Assembly (NCBI GenBank): GCA_014529385.2
Contig: CM043945.1
Coordinates: forward strand, 124,001-188,000
DNA from: Adiantum capillus-veneris
Lineage: Eukaryota > Streptophyta > Polypodiopsida > Polypodiales > Pteridaceae
Reading direction: 5' to 3'
DNA: 64,000 nucleotides
The position numbers were made by a program, and so were the translations under genes. This document shows, piece after piece, positions 46,104 through 57,040 of this stretch. The first letter of the stretch is position 1. Each line of letters starts with the position of its first letter. The notes below the pieces were generated by a model, which searched no databases, was not told where the DNA came from, and was given only the letters and a program-made list of their open reading frames with translations.

Positions 46104-46449
46104 ACCCACCCTAGCCTCATCACTATCCTACATAGGGTAAGCTATGGGGATCTAGGGCCCAGATTTGGGCACGCGAAGAGGCTGATCTCAGCCTTGGGGG
46201 GGTTTACTATGTGTAAAACTACCATATCACGTGCGTTTAAGATATGTTTGTAAAACCCTTTATTTGTGACTTTTTTAAAGAATATAATGTACCCTTTTCT
46301 TTTTTAATCTGTAAGTTGTTTTCAAATTTGAAAAAATAATTCCCTTCTGTATATATATTTTTGTAAGTTTCAATACCCTTCTGTTGAACTCATGTGATAG
46401 GTTACGTTTATTAGGTGACCTCCCTGGGATCTCAGCCCTTTGATTGCCC

Positions 46450-46637
46450 AATGAGCTAGGTATGAATTAGGGGGTGAAGTGAGGGTGAACTCGAGGTGAA
46501 CTAGGGAAAACAATGGATCCCTGAGTTCACACCGAGTTCACCTCTAGGTCACTCGCCTCACAGGGTGAAGGTTGAACCCAAGACCTCTTGATTTTGACAT
46601 GAAAGTCCTACCACTACCCTAATGCGCATCGCTACCT
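46450..46637 (-). mobile_element. Candidate tRNA-derived SINE
   Basis: On the minus strand the text GGGTAGTGGTAGGACTTTC resembles a pol III A box, and GGGTTCAACC about 27-35 bp further resembles a B box, spaced as in a tRNA. The body downstream continues to about 46450 with repeated GTTCACC-type text. No poly-A or target duplication was pinned down. It may instead be a decayed tRNA pseudogene. Confidence 0.35.
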
Positions 46638-46801
46638 ATATTGGCATGGTACATGATCACACCCTAGTTCACCCACCCCTACTTTACCCTAGTTCACTAG
46701 AAGATCCGCAGACTAAGATTAAAACCTCTTGTCCCTCCAAATTTTGGCCCTAGATCCCATATAATTTAGTTTTCCATGTCATCTAGTCACGACGCTTAGA
46801 A

Positions 46802-46840
<39 letters not shown>

Positions 46841-46842
<2 letters not shown>

Positions 46843-47705
46843 AACCCTAGATCTCTCTCTTCCACAAGTTTCCCCTTTGGCAATGTAACCATGTGGGACA
46901 TGTTAAGGCATAGCCTCCCCCTACATCTCTCTCAAACTCTATGCGAGTCCAACCTCGAAAACCCTATAACTTCTTTGCAGGTTCTATACAACATGTTTGG
47001 GAATAGCCTTGCTTGACATTGCCTAACGAGTTGTACTTAGCAGCTCCAACTTCATGCAACTGTATTGGAGCCTGTGTGAGTTCTAGCTCAACAAGACCAA
47101 CTGTGGCACAATTATCAGAGCTCTTGCATTAGTCAATGCCCTTCTGGTTAGTGGAAATTTTCTTCAGATAAACTACTCATCGACCCTCAGGGAAGAAGGG
47201 ACTCACACAAACTCCAAAGTGGGGAATCCAAGAGGTGGCATGGCTCGCACAAGATTCCAACAAGTACCCATTCCCATGAAACTTATCGAACAAGGTTCAC
47301 TTTTGGCATGAGAGCCCCCCCCCCCCCCCGCTCTCCATGTAGGAGTTTTCTTGTAGTGGTAACCGCACCCAAGAAGGATCCTCTTGCGTGCCAAGAAGCA
47401 AGAATCTTGGCCCTAAAGGCCCACATTCATTAGATGATTGGTGAATATGTGAATCTCAAGAAAAACTTATAGAATCTTGAGAATGCAGAAGAAAGAGAGA
47501 GTCAATCTTTCTTTGCAAAAGCACGAGAGGTCAAAGATTGCCTCAATTAGCATGTATGATCAATGGTCCAAAAGAAAGTCGACAAAATAACTACATCATC
47601 ATAAAGAAAATTGACATCTAGGTGTTCAGAAATATGACGTAGTTAAGTAGATAACTGAGTAGTGTACTTAATGGAGAGAGATAATTTTCACACATGAGAG
47701 ATTAT
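46841..47705. other. No recognisable gene; poly-C run near 47318
   Basis: Only short ORFs without domains. A run of 14 C lies near 47317-47330. Confidence 0.55.
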
Positions 47706-47708
47706 AGA

Positions 47709-47726
47709 GTAGAGAGAGAGAGAGAG

Positions 47727-47807
<81 letters not shown>
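47709..47807. repeat. (GA)n microsatellite
   Basis: About 48 GA units interrupted by CACACACA near 47730. Confidence 0.95.
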
Positions 47808-47811
<4 letters not shown>

Positions 47812-48565
47812 ACACATGATATACGAGCTTCACCCATTGTGGGCTACGTCCATGAGAAAGAAGCCACTCAATGGATTTAGTACTTCAAAACAAGAAGTAG
47901 ATTAAAAAGGGATCATACCTTTTTGGAGCTCCCACCTTGCTTCACTCTCACCACCTCACACCCACCTTGTTGCATCAGCTTCACACTCCAAAATGTGTGT
48001 AGAAATGGCCTCCTTTTATAGGCCAAAAGGGCTGCCCTTTCTCATGAGAGGCAGTCGTGTGTAGTCGCCCTTGTGTAGACAAGTCTAAATTGGACTCTCC
48101 AATTTGCCGAGGTGTGGCCGCCCTTGAGAAGACAAGTCCACCTTTGAAATCGGCCACCGGCCATTGACTTTCGACCACCGGCCAAACGATCGGTCATTTT
48201 CCGACCACTTTTCAATCGCCGTCCGGCCACAAAGTCTGGCAAAAAGGAATATTCCGGCCGTGAAAGTTTTGGTTTTCGGCAAGTGATTTTTCTTCATGCA
48301 TGATGGCTTCTCCTCATAACGTGGGCCTTACAAATGTGCATTTTTTAATACATTAAATTACAAGGGGTCAACAAGGCTCCATACTTAACACTAGCTACAT
48401 CAGTAATGTTTGTTAGATTTTCAAGCCCTCTACCCGTGGGAACAAACTCTATAGCATGCAAGTGAGGGAAGCTTATTGAAGTTTTGTCATGGCAACTCCT
48501 CTTTTATATATGTAAGGCTTTTCAAGTCAATTAACACAAGCATTGTTTTTGTCTTGTGGGTCGAG
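47808..48565. other. Unannotated; repeated CGGCCACCGG-type text
   Basis: At 48110-48260 several CCACCGGCC, CGACCACC and CCGGCCAC phrases recur, and a TTTTATAGGCC near 48015 could be a TATA box. The composition resembles an LTR but no partner was found in the window. Confidence 0.35.
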
Positions 48566-48567
48566 CT

Positions 48568-48570
<3 letters not shown>

Positions 48571-48614
<44 letters not shown>
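48571..48614. repeat. (CT)n microsatellite
   Basis: About 22 CT units. Confidence 0.95.
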
Positions 48615-48616
<2 letters not shown>

Positions 48617-50890
48617 TCTACACATTGGTGAAACCAAAGTTGGTCCAAGTTGGGAAGTGTGTAATGCTAGGTCAGGATTGTGGACAGGTGAAAGTTGGAG
48701 AGATAAAGGAGTTTTGGAGGACCTTGCAGGCAACAGCCAGAAGAAATGCACGTCTAGTGCGGTTTTTTAGGCCAAGAGGACTCCCAGATGGGCCAATTGG
48801 GTTAATATGTAAAGGTGGCCAAAGTACTCACTCGGTGCTCCAAAATGTAGTATTCAAGATTCTCTAGAGGTTGGTCTACATGGCTCCTCAAACGAAGTTA
48901 TGATGTGCAAGATACGATTGTATCTAAAGATGGAATGCATGGTAGATCCTAGACAAATAGGGCAGACAGGGACATGTGCTTGGAGCTAATGTCATTGGAT
49001 AGGATTGAAGATCTCAACTTGTGGAGAATGCCAGTCTTTTCAAATCATTGATCGGGGCTCTGGAGTGCAAGTTATGGCCAATGGAAGGTTTGTCGAGAGG
49101 CAGGTATGTGCCAGCTTAGCTGCATTGGTAAATGCACCATCTGATGTTCTTCATGGGCTCAACCAAGGTTCCAAAAGGTAGGGCACATCACATGAGCATG
49201 ACAAGAATTGACGGCTCAATAATCAGAGCTGTAAGTGGATTGAGATATGCTAGTTGGAATCTTGGTGGCGGTTCCCGACAAAGTTGCCTCAGATGTTTTT
49301 TTCCAGTTTTTGTGAACTCGATTGGAGGGCACAGTGGGATCAAGGGATGGTCCAGGCCAAGTGGATCAAATTTGGGTATCAAACCTTCTCGCATGGCTTG
49401 GTGGCTCAAGAGTCCAACCTTTGAGCAGGACATGGGAGCATGGGAAAGGTGATAGGAAAAAAAACCCTTTTTGTTCTTTGTGAGGTTTGTGAGTGAAGCT
49501 AGAGGATGGAGCATTGCAGATCTGCCATGTGGTACCAAAAATCATCCCATATGAAAATTTGGGGCACATACTTTCATGTTATAACAGCAAAAGCGATATC
49601 CATTAAGTGGTATCCAAGAGAGGGGAGAAGAGCTCTCCTCTCCCATGCCTATGGCATTCGCTCATGGTGGTGGCCCTTTGGGAACTTCATGCTAAATCGA
49701 GCATCAAAATGGACCAATGAAGTTTGAGTTGCCAAAAGGGATTGGGGAGCTCTATAAAATCTTTTATTTTTTCATTTTCAAAAGTCTTTTGGAAGACCAC
49801 AGGTCCCTCACAAGCCAAAAGAAGGTGGTTTTGGAGGCCGCTATCGAAGAGGTGGGTGCCTGCTGAGCTGAACATGTTGTGGAGACAATGATGCAACAGG
49901 GAGCCAATGAGGACTCGCCCCCATGGATTTTTTGGCAAAGTGAAGCCTTGGGTGTGTATTGCTCATGCCTATGTAAGGGTCTTTTTTATGAAGTGAAGCC
50001 TACATTGCATCGTCTTGGTGCCAATGCTCCCCTTCTCTTTCTCCTGCTCTCATATTTTTCCCGCGGTGTTGGTTTTGTGAAAGTTTGACCAGCCATATTG
50101 GTGGTTCTTGTGTGTGGAGAGAGTGAATTAGAGCGCTAATGTGTGTGGTGAGAGGGTTGAGTGTTGGAGAGCAATGGAATGTGAGCATAGTGTGATGTTT
50201 AATCTTAGAAATTTGTGTGCAAACAGAGGTTTTCTGATGAGAGTGAGTCATTCAAAGGTGTTTTTTGAGTGGATTATGATGTTGTGTATGTCCTACTCTA
50301 TAGTGAGGTATATGTTTGTGTTCCGGGTGTATGTGTCATTCCCCCTCTCCATCTTTTGGTGCCCCCATGAAGGAGCGCTATCGAAATGTGTGTGATTTAG
50401 CTGGGAAGGTGTGAAACCTATGGTTGTGAGAGTTCGTGATGAGATTATGTGATGAGAATCACAAACACTTTGTGAAAAATTGTTTATGGAGAATCACCAA
50501 CCCTATTCCTAAAGATGGTCTAAATTCTAAGAGCGTTCATGACAAGAAAATCACAAACCCTCTCCCCTATGGTGCTTGGAATTTCTTGCTTTTGTGACGA
50601 GTTTGTGATGAAAGATTCACCAATTCACATCCAATTATACTTAAAATGATCAATTAGGAACACTAAACTTTCAGCAATGAAACTTCAACTCTCATAGAAG
50701 CACAAATCCCAATCAAAACCCAAACCTCTTTCATGGAATAATGTAGCCTCACCCCCATTTATAGTCGTAACTTCAAATAGTTGAAAGGAATACACGAGCT
50801 TCCACCTTCACGATGATCATTTTCTGACTTTTTTAGAGCTTTAAGAGCTTCTATATTGAAGCCCACACACTATTTTGATAAGGGGAAACC
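48615..50890. other. No recognisable gene
   Basis: Several ORFs of 80-116 codons overlap on both strands with no domain. It lies downstream (minus sense) of the integrase fragment, so it may hold the 3' part and LTR of that retroelement; the purine-rich AAAAGATGGAGAGGGGGAA (minus strand, about 50339-50358) could be a polypurine tract, but no LTR pair was found. Confidence 0.45.
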
Positions 50891-51796
50891 CTAATTTACT
50901 GCCCATGGCAATACATTCCATATAAGAACTACATCTTTAGTTGGCATCACACGTTTTTGACCATACATCAATTTGCTAGGCATATAGACAGTGACTAAAC
51001 TATGTGTTGTACAATCAACCCATAGTGCAAATGGTAGTAACCTTGGCCACTCTCCAAGATTACCTTCACAAGCCTTAGCTAAAGCTTTGATTATTGGAGG
51101 ATGCCCTTTTTCACTTTTGCCATTTACCTCTGGGTTATAAGCACATGTTAAAGCTAGTTTGATGCCCATTCTAGAGAAGAAATCCCTTGTTTCATCAGCA
51201 TCTAGTTCTCCTCTAGCTGCAGTTATCTTTCCCATACATCCATAGTGATAGATCACTTCATCAAGGAGGAATCAACATACAGCTTCTATGTTCTTTATCC
51301 TCAATGCACGCCCTTCAACTTGACTAGACAAATCTTCTCTTCCGCGCAAGCATCAAATACCTCATTTGCCAAAGTCCCAAAGGCATTGTGACCAAGTCCA
51401 CAACCCATTTGTAATGCATGGCTAGTGGATAAGTAGGATGTAGTCCATCACGATGTTGTAATTTGAATACATTTGGCATGTCACACAAGACTCCACAAAC
51501 TTAGCCAAATCCTTATACATCCCTTTCCACCAATACCTTTCTTTCACCTTGGAAAATTGCATACTACCCACAATGGTATTCCATCCCTTTGTTAGGATGC
51601 TTCCATAAGTACCCATCCCTCAAGAAGTATCCATATACTTTTCTTCTTATCCTCCTAAATTACTGCTTAGTCCAATCATCCTGCTTTGGTAAAGTACTTA
51701 AGTAGTGACCTATCAAGAGCCATTCACCCTCATATAGCTCCTCCGAAAAGGACTCAAGTGAAGACACAAAACATGCATGATTACTCTCTGCATGAT
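50891..51796 (-). pseudogene. Ty3/gypsy pol fragment: RNase H end to integrase
   Basis: Minus-strand order is LYEGEWLLIGHYLSTLPKQD (about 51750-51690), YGYFLRDGYLWKHPNKG, then the integrase zinc domain end ERYWWKGMYKDLAKFVESCV (51540-51480) with TCQ, then the integrase core end FFSRMGIKLALTCAYNPEVN (about 51175), with GKSEKG just after it and LPFALWVDCTTHSL. The central core with its first two catalytic acids is missing or unreadable; the NPEVNGKSEK motif holds the position of the third (E). Frame changes and stops show it is dead. It continues on the far side of the DNA transposon at 63573-63843. Confidence 0.8.
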
Positions 51797-51808
51797 CAAT
51801 AGTGGGTG

Positions 51809-51833
51809 AAAGCATGGTTTGGTGGTACAAAAA
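51809..51833. repeat. Left terminal inverted repeat of the DNA transposon
   Basis: AAAGCATGGTTTGGTG, then G, then TACAAAAA. Matches the right end in inverted orientation at 24 of 25 positions. Confidence 0.75.
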
Positions 51834-52185
51834 AAGGACCTATTTTGCTTCTACCTGGTTGGTACTTCTACATATGTCCACACTTTGGAGGGAACCTTTT
51901 TTTTCATCTATGTTAAAGAATGGTAGGAGGGAAAATTTGTATGATCTAAACTTTCTGTGAAAGAAAACGTGGGTGGGGCAATAAGTAATGTGAGTGGTGT
52001 TTTGAAACCGTGCCAAAAGTCCCATCACAGACTTCTTGAGGGTAGTGCCAAAAGCCAAGTTTGTGAGTGGCACAGTTGCTCAACACATTTTCCAACTTCC
52101 GCCTTGCTCTCTTACTACATCGCCTTCTGCAAACCACTACAGTTGCTGCAGGTAACAAGCTCACCAGCTACTCACAATCAGGAAG

Positions 52186-55100
52186 ATGAGGACGCCAGCG
52201 AGGAAATCAACAGCCAAAGCGTCACCGGACAATGGGAAAAAGAAGAAGAGGACAATGGATGCAAAATCCCCTCGGAACATCAACACCCCAAATACGAGGG
52301 CTAGCAAGGGGGACTCCTTTGTGGAGAGGGAGAAACCTGCTGTGTCCATGGAGACTTCATTTAATCCTGGGCCTCTTTTTGCCGATGATGAGACTCCACG
52401 GTCATCTACAACATTTAAAGGTAGGTGCTATGAGAGCTATGCGTTTTCTAGTGATTTACCATTTTATTTTCCATGCATGCAAGCTTCTGCATGTCTTTTA
52501 TCTGATGAGTTTTGCATTTGCTTTTTTTGCATGCAGCAAGTACATGTGCATGTTTGGGATCTTCTTAGGAATTTAGGGTTTAGGAAAGTTACAAAGTTAC
52601 ATATATAAGATGCTCTTTAGATTGCTAGCTTGCATGCTTGCAAGTGCAAAAATCAGTATATGTTGTGCATGAGCATAACACAAAGTTGAAGCTCAGTAGG
52701 GATGTCAGCATAACCAAATTTGGTACTAACCAGTACCAAATTTGATACTAACCACTACCAAATTTGGCTTTGTACACAACTGAATTTTTCAATTGTCACC
52801 TGAATGAGATACATTCATTTCATTCCATGTGTTTTGTTTTGCACAACTGAAATGAGGCATATAATGAGGGCATGTATTTACTTGCGTGTTGTTTCCACAA
52901 CGCAGGAAAAAACAAGATGGAGGAGTACCCTATCTTGACAAATTTCTGCTATACAACACAAGAGCTTCATGATGAGTATGGATTGAGCATGGAGGGGGTG
53001 CTGCCAAAGGATCTTACGGAAGATGACATCCCCGATGACAAGTGGCTCATTGTATTCAGGCATTCCAGCCAAAAGAAGACAAAGATTTACTTAAATCACG
53101 CACAGCCACGGCTTCAGGATGAATGCAGGTTCCTGTTCCATAAGGTGTACCAAGCCCCACCATCATGTGGGGAGATCACTACAAAATTTGCCTGCTGTTT
53201 TGCATATGAGAAGTGTCATGCAGCCACAAAGGACCCTGTGGGCCACAGGGTTGCATGGGCCAAGTTTGGTGAGAGTGTACTCAACATGTGGTCCTCCCTG
53301 ACCAAGAGGCTTGGAAAAGAAGGTTGAGAATTGGCGAAAGGCAAACGTGCTTCCCAAGGAGGCCACCCGTCAAATACCAAGAAGCCCCGACTTACGCCAG
53401 TCGGTAGTATGCCCCCTACACAGAAAGTCCCCCCACAACGTCATGAGGAGAAGACACCTGATTATATTGCGGACCTTGAAGCTATGGTTGGGAGAGTCCC
53501 TTGAACATGTGTCGGGGTAGCCGATAGGCTGAAAGAGCTGACAATGTCTCTGAAGGAGAAGAAGGAAACACTCTTGAGGGCAGAGGGTTCTAATAAACTT
53601 GTCAAGCAGATTATGGACGACATCAGGGAATATGAGACCCAACTGGAAACACCGAGAGAGGCCAACACTGGCGATGACGCAGAAATCAATGTGATAGAAG
53701 TTGATTTGGCTACCAGTCGAAGGATGCTACGTCGATACGGAATCAGTAAAGATACGTCATTGCTCGACAAGGAGATTCTAGAGCAACAGGTGCTGGTAGT
53801 TTTGGGAGTTTTTGGTAGAACTGTTTATGCTTGGTTTTGTGGGATTGGTAGTGTTAGGTACCTTTGGTAGAACTGTTTATGCTTGGTTTGGTGGGATTGG
53901 TAGTGTTAGGTACCTTTGATAGAACTATTTATGCTTGGTTTGGTGGGATTGGTAGTGTTAGGTACCTTTGATAGAACTATTTATGCTTAGTTTGGTGGGA
54001 TTGGTAGTATTAGGTACTCATGGTAGAACTGTTTTTATTCTAGGTAGTTTATCGTTTCCTTCTGTCTTATGGTTTGGTATTTCTGGTACTATGAAGAAGT
54101 TTTGGTACTTTAAGGTACTTTTTGAAAGTGCTGCAAAAGGTGTTATGGTAGTTTTATTCTAATAGCTTTGGTAGTTTTGCTAGTTTTGGTACTTTTAGGT
54201 ACTATTTAAAAGTGCTGCAAAAGTGTAATTGGTAGTTTGATTTTGGTAATTTTGGTAGTTTTTGAAAGTGTTGCAAAAAGTGTTTCTTTGGTAGTCTTGG
54301 TAGTTTTGGTTGTTTTGGTACTATTTGAAAGTTTGATTTTGGGAGTTTTGGTACTTTTGGTACTTTTAGGTACTATTAGAAAGTGCTGCAAAAAGTGGCT
54401 TCTGTAGTTTGATTTGGTAGTTTTGGTACTTTTAGGTACTATTTGAAAGTGCTGCAAAAAGTGGGTTTGGTAGTTTGATTTTGGTAGTTTTGGTACTTTT
54501 AGGTACTATTTGAAAGTGCTGCAAAAAGCTTGTTTGATAGTTTGATTTTGGTAGTTTTGGGTACTTTTAGGTACTATTTGAAAGTGATGCAAAAAGTTTG
54601 TTTGGTAGTTTTGGTACTTTTAGGTACTATTTGAAAGTGCTTCAAAAAGTGGCTTTTGGTAGTTTTGGTACTTTTAGGTACTATTTGAAAGTGCTGCAAA
54701 AAGTGGCTTTTGGTAGTTTTGATAAGGTTTGGGTAGTTTAGTTCTGCATTGAGGATATTTATATGTTTTTGGTACTATATGATTCCCGAGTTTGGTAGTT
54801 TTGGTGGTTTTGGTAGTTTGGGTTCTTTTTCGTATTACAGTACTTAGAAGTACCAGTCTCGGTATGACTTCTTGGTAGTTTTTGAAACTAATTGGGACCG
54901 CTAGGTGTCAACAGGCTGAGTATGACACTCTGGAGAAAAAATGGAAGGAAGGTCAAGAGCATACCCTATTTGTGAAGGAGATGTTGTTTGATATCAGGCT
55001 TGGGAAGAGGTTCCTACTATATCCTAGGCCCCAGGTTAATGATTCGATAAATGTGATCCCGGTGTTTCGTATGTGTGTTGCATGCGGTGAGCCCTTGGAG

Positions 55101-55916
55101 TGCGCACATGTAGTCGGAACCTTCATGCTAGAGTGCCGATACTAGTATCATCCCTTTTGCTTCAGTGCTCTGTTACAAAGCAGGGATCAGTGTGTCAAGA
55201 CGGGTTGTAATATGGTAATCTCTGATTTGGCAAAGTCCTGGGCCAGTGGGCTTCAAGTTGTCAAGAGTAAGTATGTGTGCATTTTTGAATACATATGCGC
55301 ACTTGCAACTCAATGAGGTTTTCATACAAGTTAGTATGTGCTGTCTTTCTTTGTGTTTGCAAAGGAGCAGGATGCTGTAGTTGCTGACCAGCACGCCACA
55401 AAGTTGGCTGCAAGTCGAATATGGGACGTCGATGAGGTGACAAGGGAGATATCAAATGTTCTCCACGATCTGAAGCAAGGTAATTTTGTAGGGAAAGACA
55501 ATGTGACGGGGCAAAGATGTGAGGCAACAGGTGACAGCGAAAGTAAAAGTGAGGAGGAGGCCAGAGATGGTAAAAAGACTAAGGACAAGGAGGAAGGTAA
55601 AGTCCCTGTTGTTGTGGAGCTGGATGCGGAGGAAAGCAAGGATGCTGCCAACACAAAGCTCGATGAAGCAACGGCCAAGAAGGGAGAGGAAGAACCCACA
55701 AAGGGGGGTGTTGGGGAGGGGGTGGAAACCACAAAGGGGAGTGAAGGGGAGGAGGGGTCGGAAGGCAACAAAGATCGGAGGGAGGCCGAGGATGAGCAGG
55801 AAGAAGTACTTGCGAACGATACTATTGTGGACAACACCGACGGGGGCGTTGACTCTACTGCTGCCGATGCTGTTTCAAAGCGGAGAGGTGATTCCCCTGA
55901 TTCCGTGACCCTGTAG
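52186..55916 (+). pseudogene. Transposon partner gene, zinc-binding, damaged
   Basis: Plus-strand gene with clear introns. Exon 1 (52186-52420) starts MRTPARKSTAKASPDNGKKK, a basic, disordered tail. Exon 2 (from 52906) has LPKDLTEDDIPDDKWLIVF and CRFLFHKVYQAPPSCG, then Pro-rich and coiled-coil text (MSLKEKKETLL) to about 53789, with at least two frame changes and a TGA near 53502. Intron 2 (53790 to about 54916) is a minisatellite. Exon 3 has MCVACGEPLECAHVVG and, after an in-frame TAG (55143-55145), YHPFC and CVKTGC, a Cys/His pattern like a RING or PHD finger. Exon 4 (about 55364-55916) is an acidic, Glu/Lys/Gly-rich tail. No family recognised. It probably assists the transposase as DNA-binding or regulatory partner. 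Confidence 0.55.
53790..54870 (+). repeat. GGTAC minisatellite in partner-gene intron
   Basis: First about four units near 52 bp (GTTTATGCTTGG...GTGTTAGGTACC), then about a dozen units near 55-65 bp containing GGTAGTTTTGGTACTTTTAG and CTATTTGAAAGTGCTGCAAA. The plus strand is G/T-rich throughout. Confidence 0.85.
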
Positions 55917-57040
55917 GAAATTTTCTGTTTGCAGAATCAGAAACCTGAATGGCGCTGGCGAGACAGAGAGAGGGGGGAGGAACGAGCGAGACAGAGTGAT
56001 GAGACTCGAGAGAATATTTGCATTAAGTGCTTGAACGTACCTTGAGGTGATCGTTAATGAGTAAGCGCTTTCACTTAGTACACGTCAAATTTTAACCCTT
56101 TTTTTCCATAAATTTTGAATTTAATCCCACTGTTTCAAACGCCTAAACCACCCATTTTCTCAACCCCAAAAACCATATACTATATAGTGGCAAAAGCGGT
56201 CCACCTATACATGCTTTCACCCATATAGCATGTGCAAACAAGAGGTATTTAAATAATAAATTATTAGAATATATTTTTAAGTATTATATGTACCCCTTAT
56301 GTTTGCATTTTTGTTAAAAAAACTAGAAGGGTGTGTTTGGCATACCTTTCATGTTATCAACGTAGTTCTAGACATTGCTCAAGGTAGTCGTATCAAATGC
56401 GAATAGACAAACTAAAAAATACCAAGAAATAAAGTAAACCATAAGTGATACAGGAAGTTCAAGGAGTACCAAATTGTACCAAATTTGGTACTGTAATAGT
56501 GGACAGGAGTGCACCCAAGTTCAACACAGTACCAAAAAGTACCAAATTTGGTACTGTAATAGTGGATCGACGTGCACCCAAGTTCAACAGTACCAAAAAG
56601 TAGAGATATAGTGAGGACAACTGAAACAGTAATGTAATGAAAGGTAAGATACCAACATAGAACCAGATAGAGCAATAAAGTAAACCATAAGTGATACATC
56701 AAGTTCAAGCAGTTCCAATTTGGTACTGTAATAGTGGATAGACGTGCACCCAAGTTCAACAGTACCAAAAAGTACCAAAGTTGGTACTGTAATAGTGGAC
56801 AGAGAAGCACCCAAGTTCAACAGTACCAAAATGTACCAAATGCACATATAGTGAGGACAACTGAAACAGTAATGTAATGAAAGGTAACATACCAACACAG
56901 AACTAGATAGAGAGAACAGATAAAGCTCAGGGCCAAAAAATCAAGTTGACTCAGTCACTAAAAAGCACATAGTGCGGAATACACTTGGTACTGTTGACTA
57001 CTAGATTTGGTATTATTGACTACCGGATTCAGTTGTTCAA
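55917..57040. repeat. Convergent intergenic stretch with GTACC/GGTAC repeats
   Basis: From 56460 to 56900 three to four diverged copies of a unit with AAGTTCAACAGTACCAAAAA and TTTGGTACTGTAATAGTGGA. The same unit recurs at 59090-59240 in the transposase intron. No gene between the two stop codons. Confidence 0.75.

Noticed and set aside
48571-50395. ORFs of 75-116 codons at 48.5-50.4 kb
   Set aside because: Overlap each other on both strands, no domain; possibly LTR or 3' region of the decayed gypsy element but not supportable.
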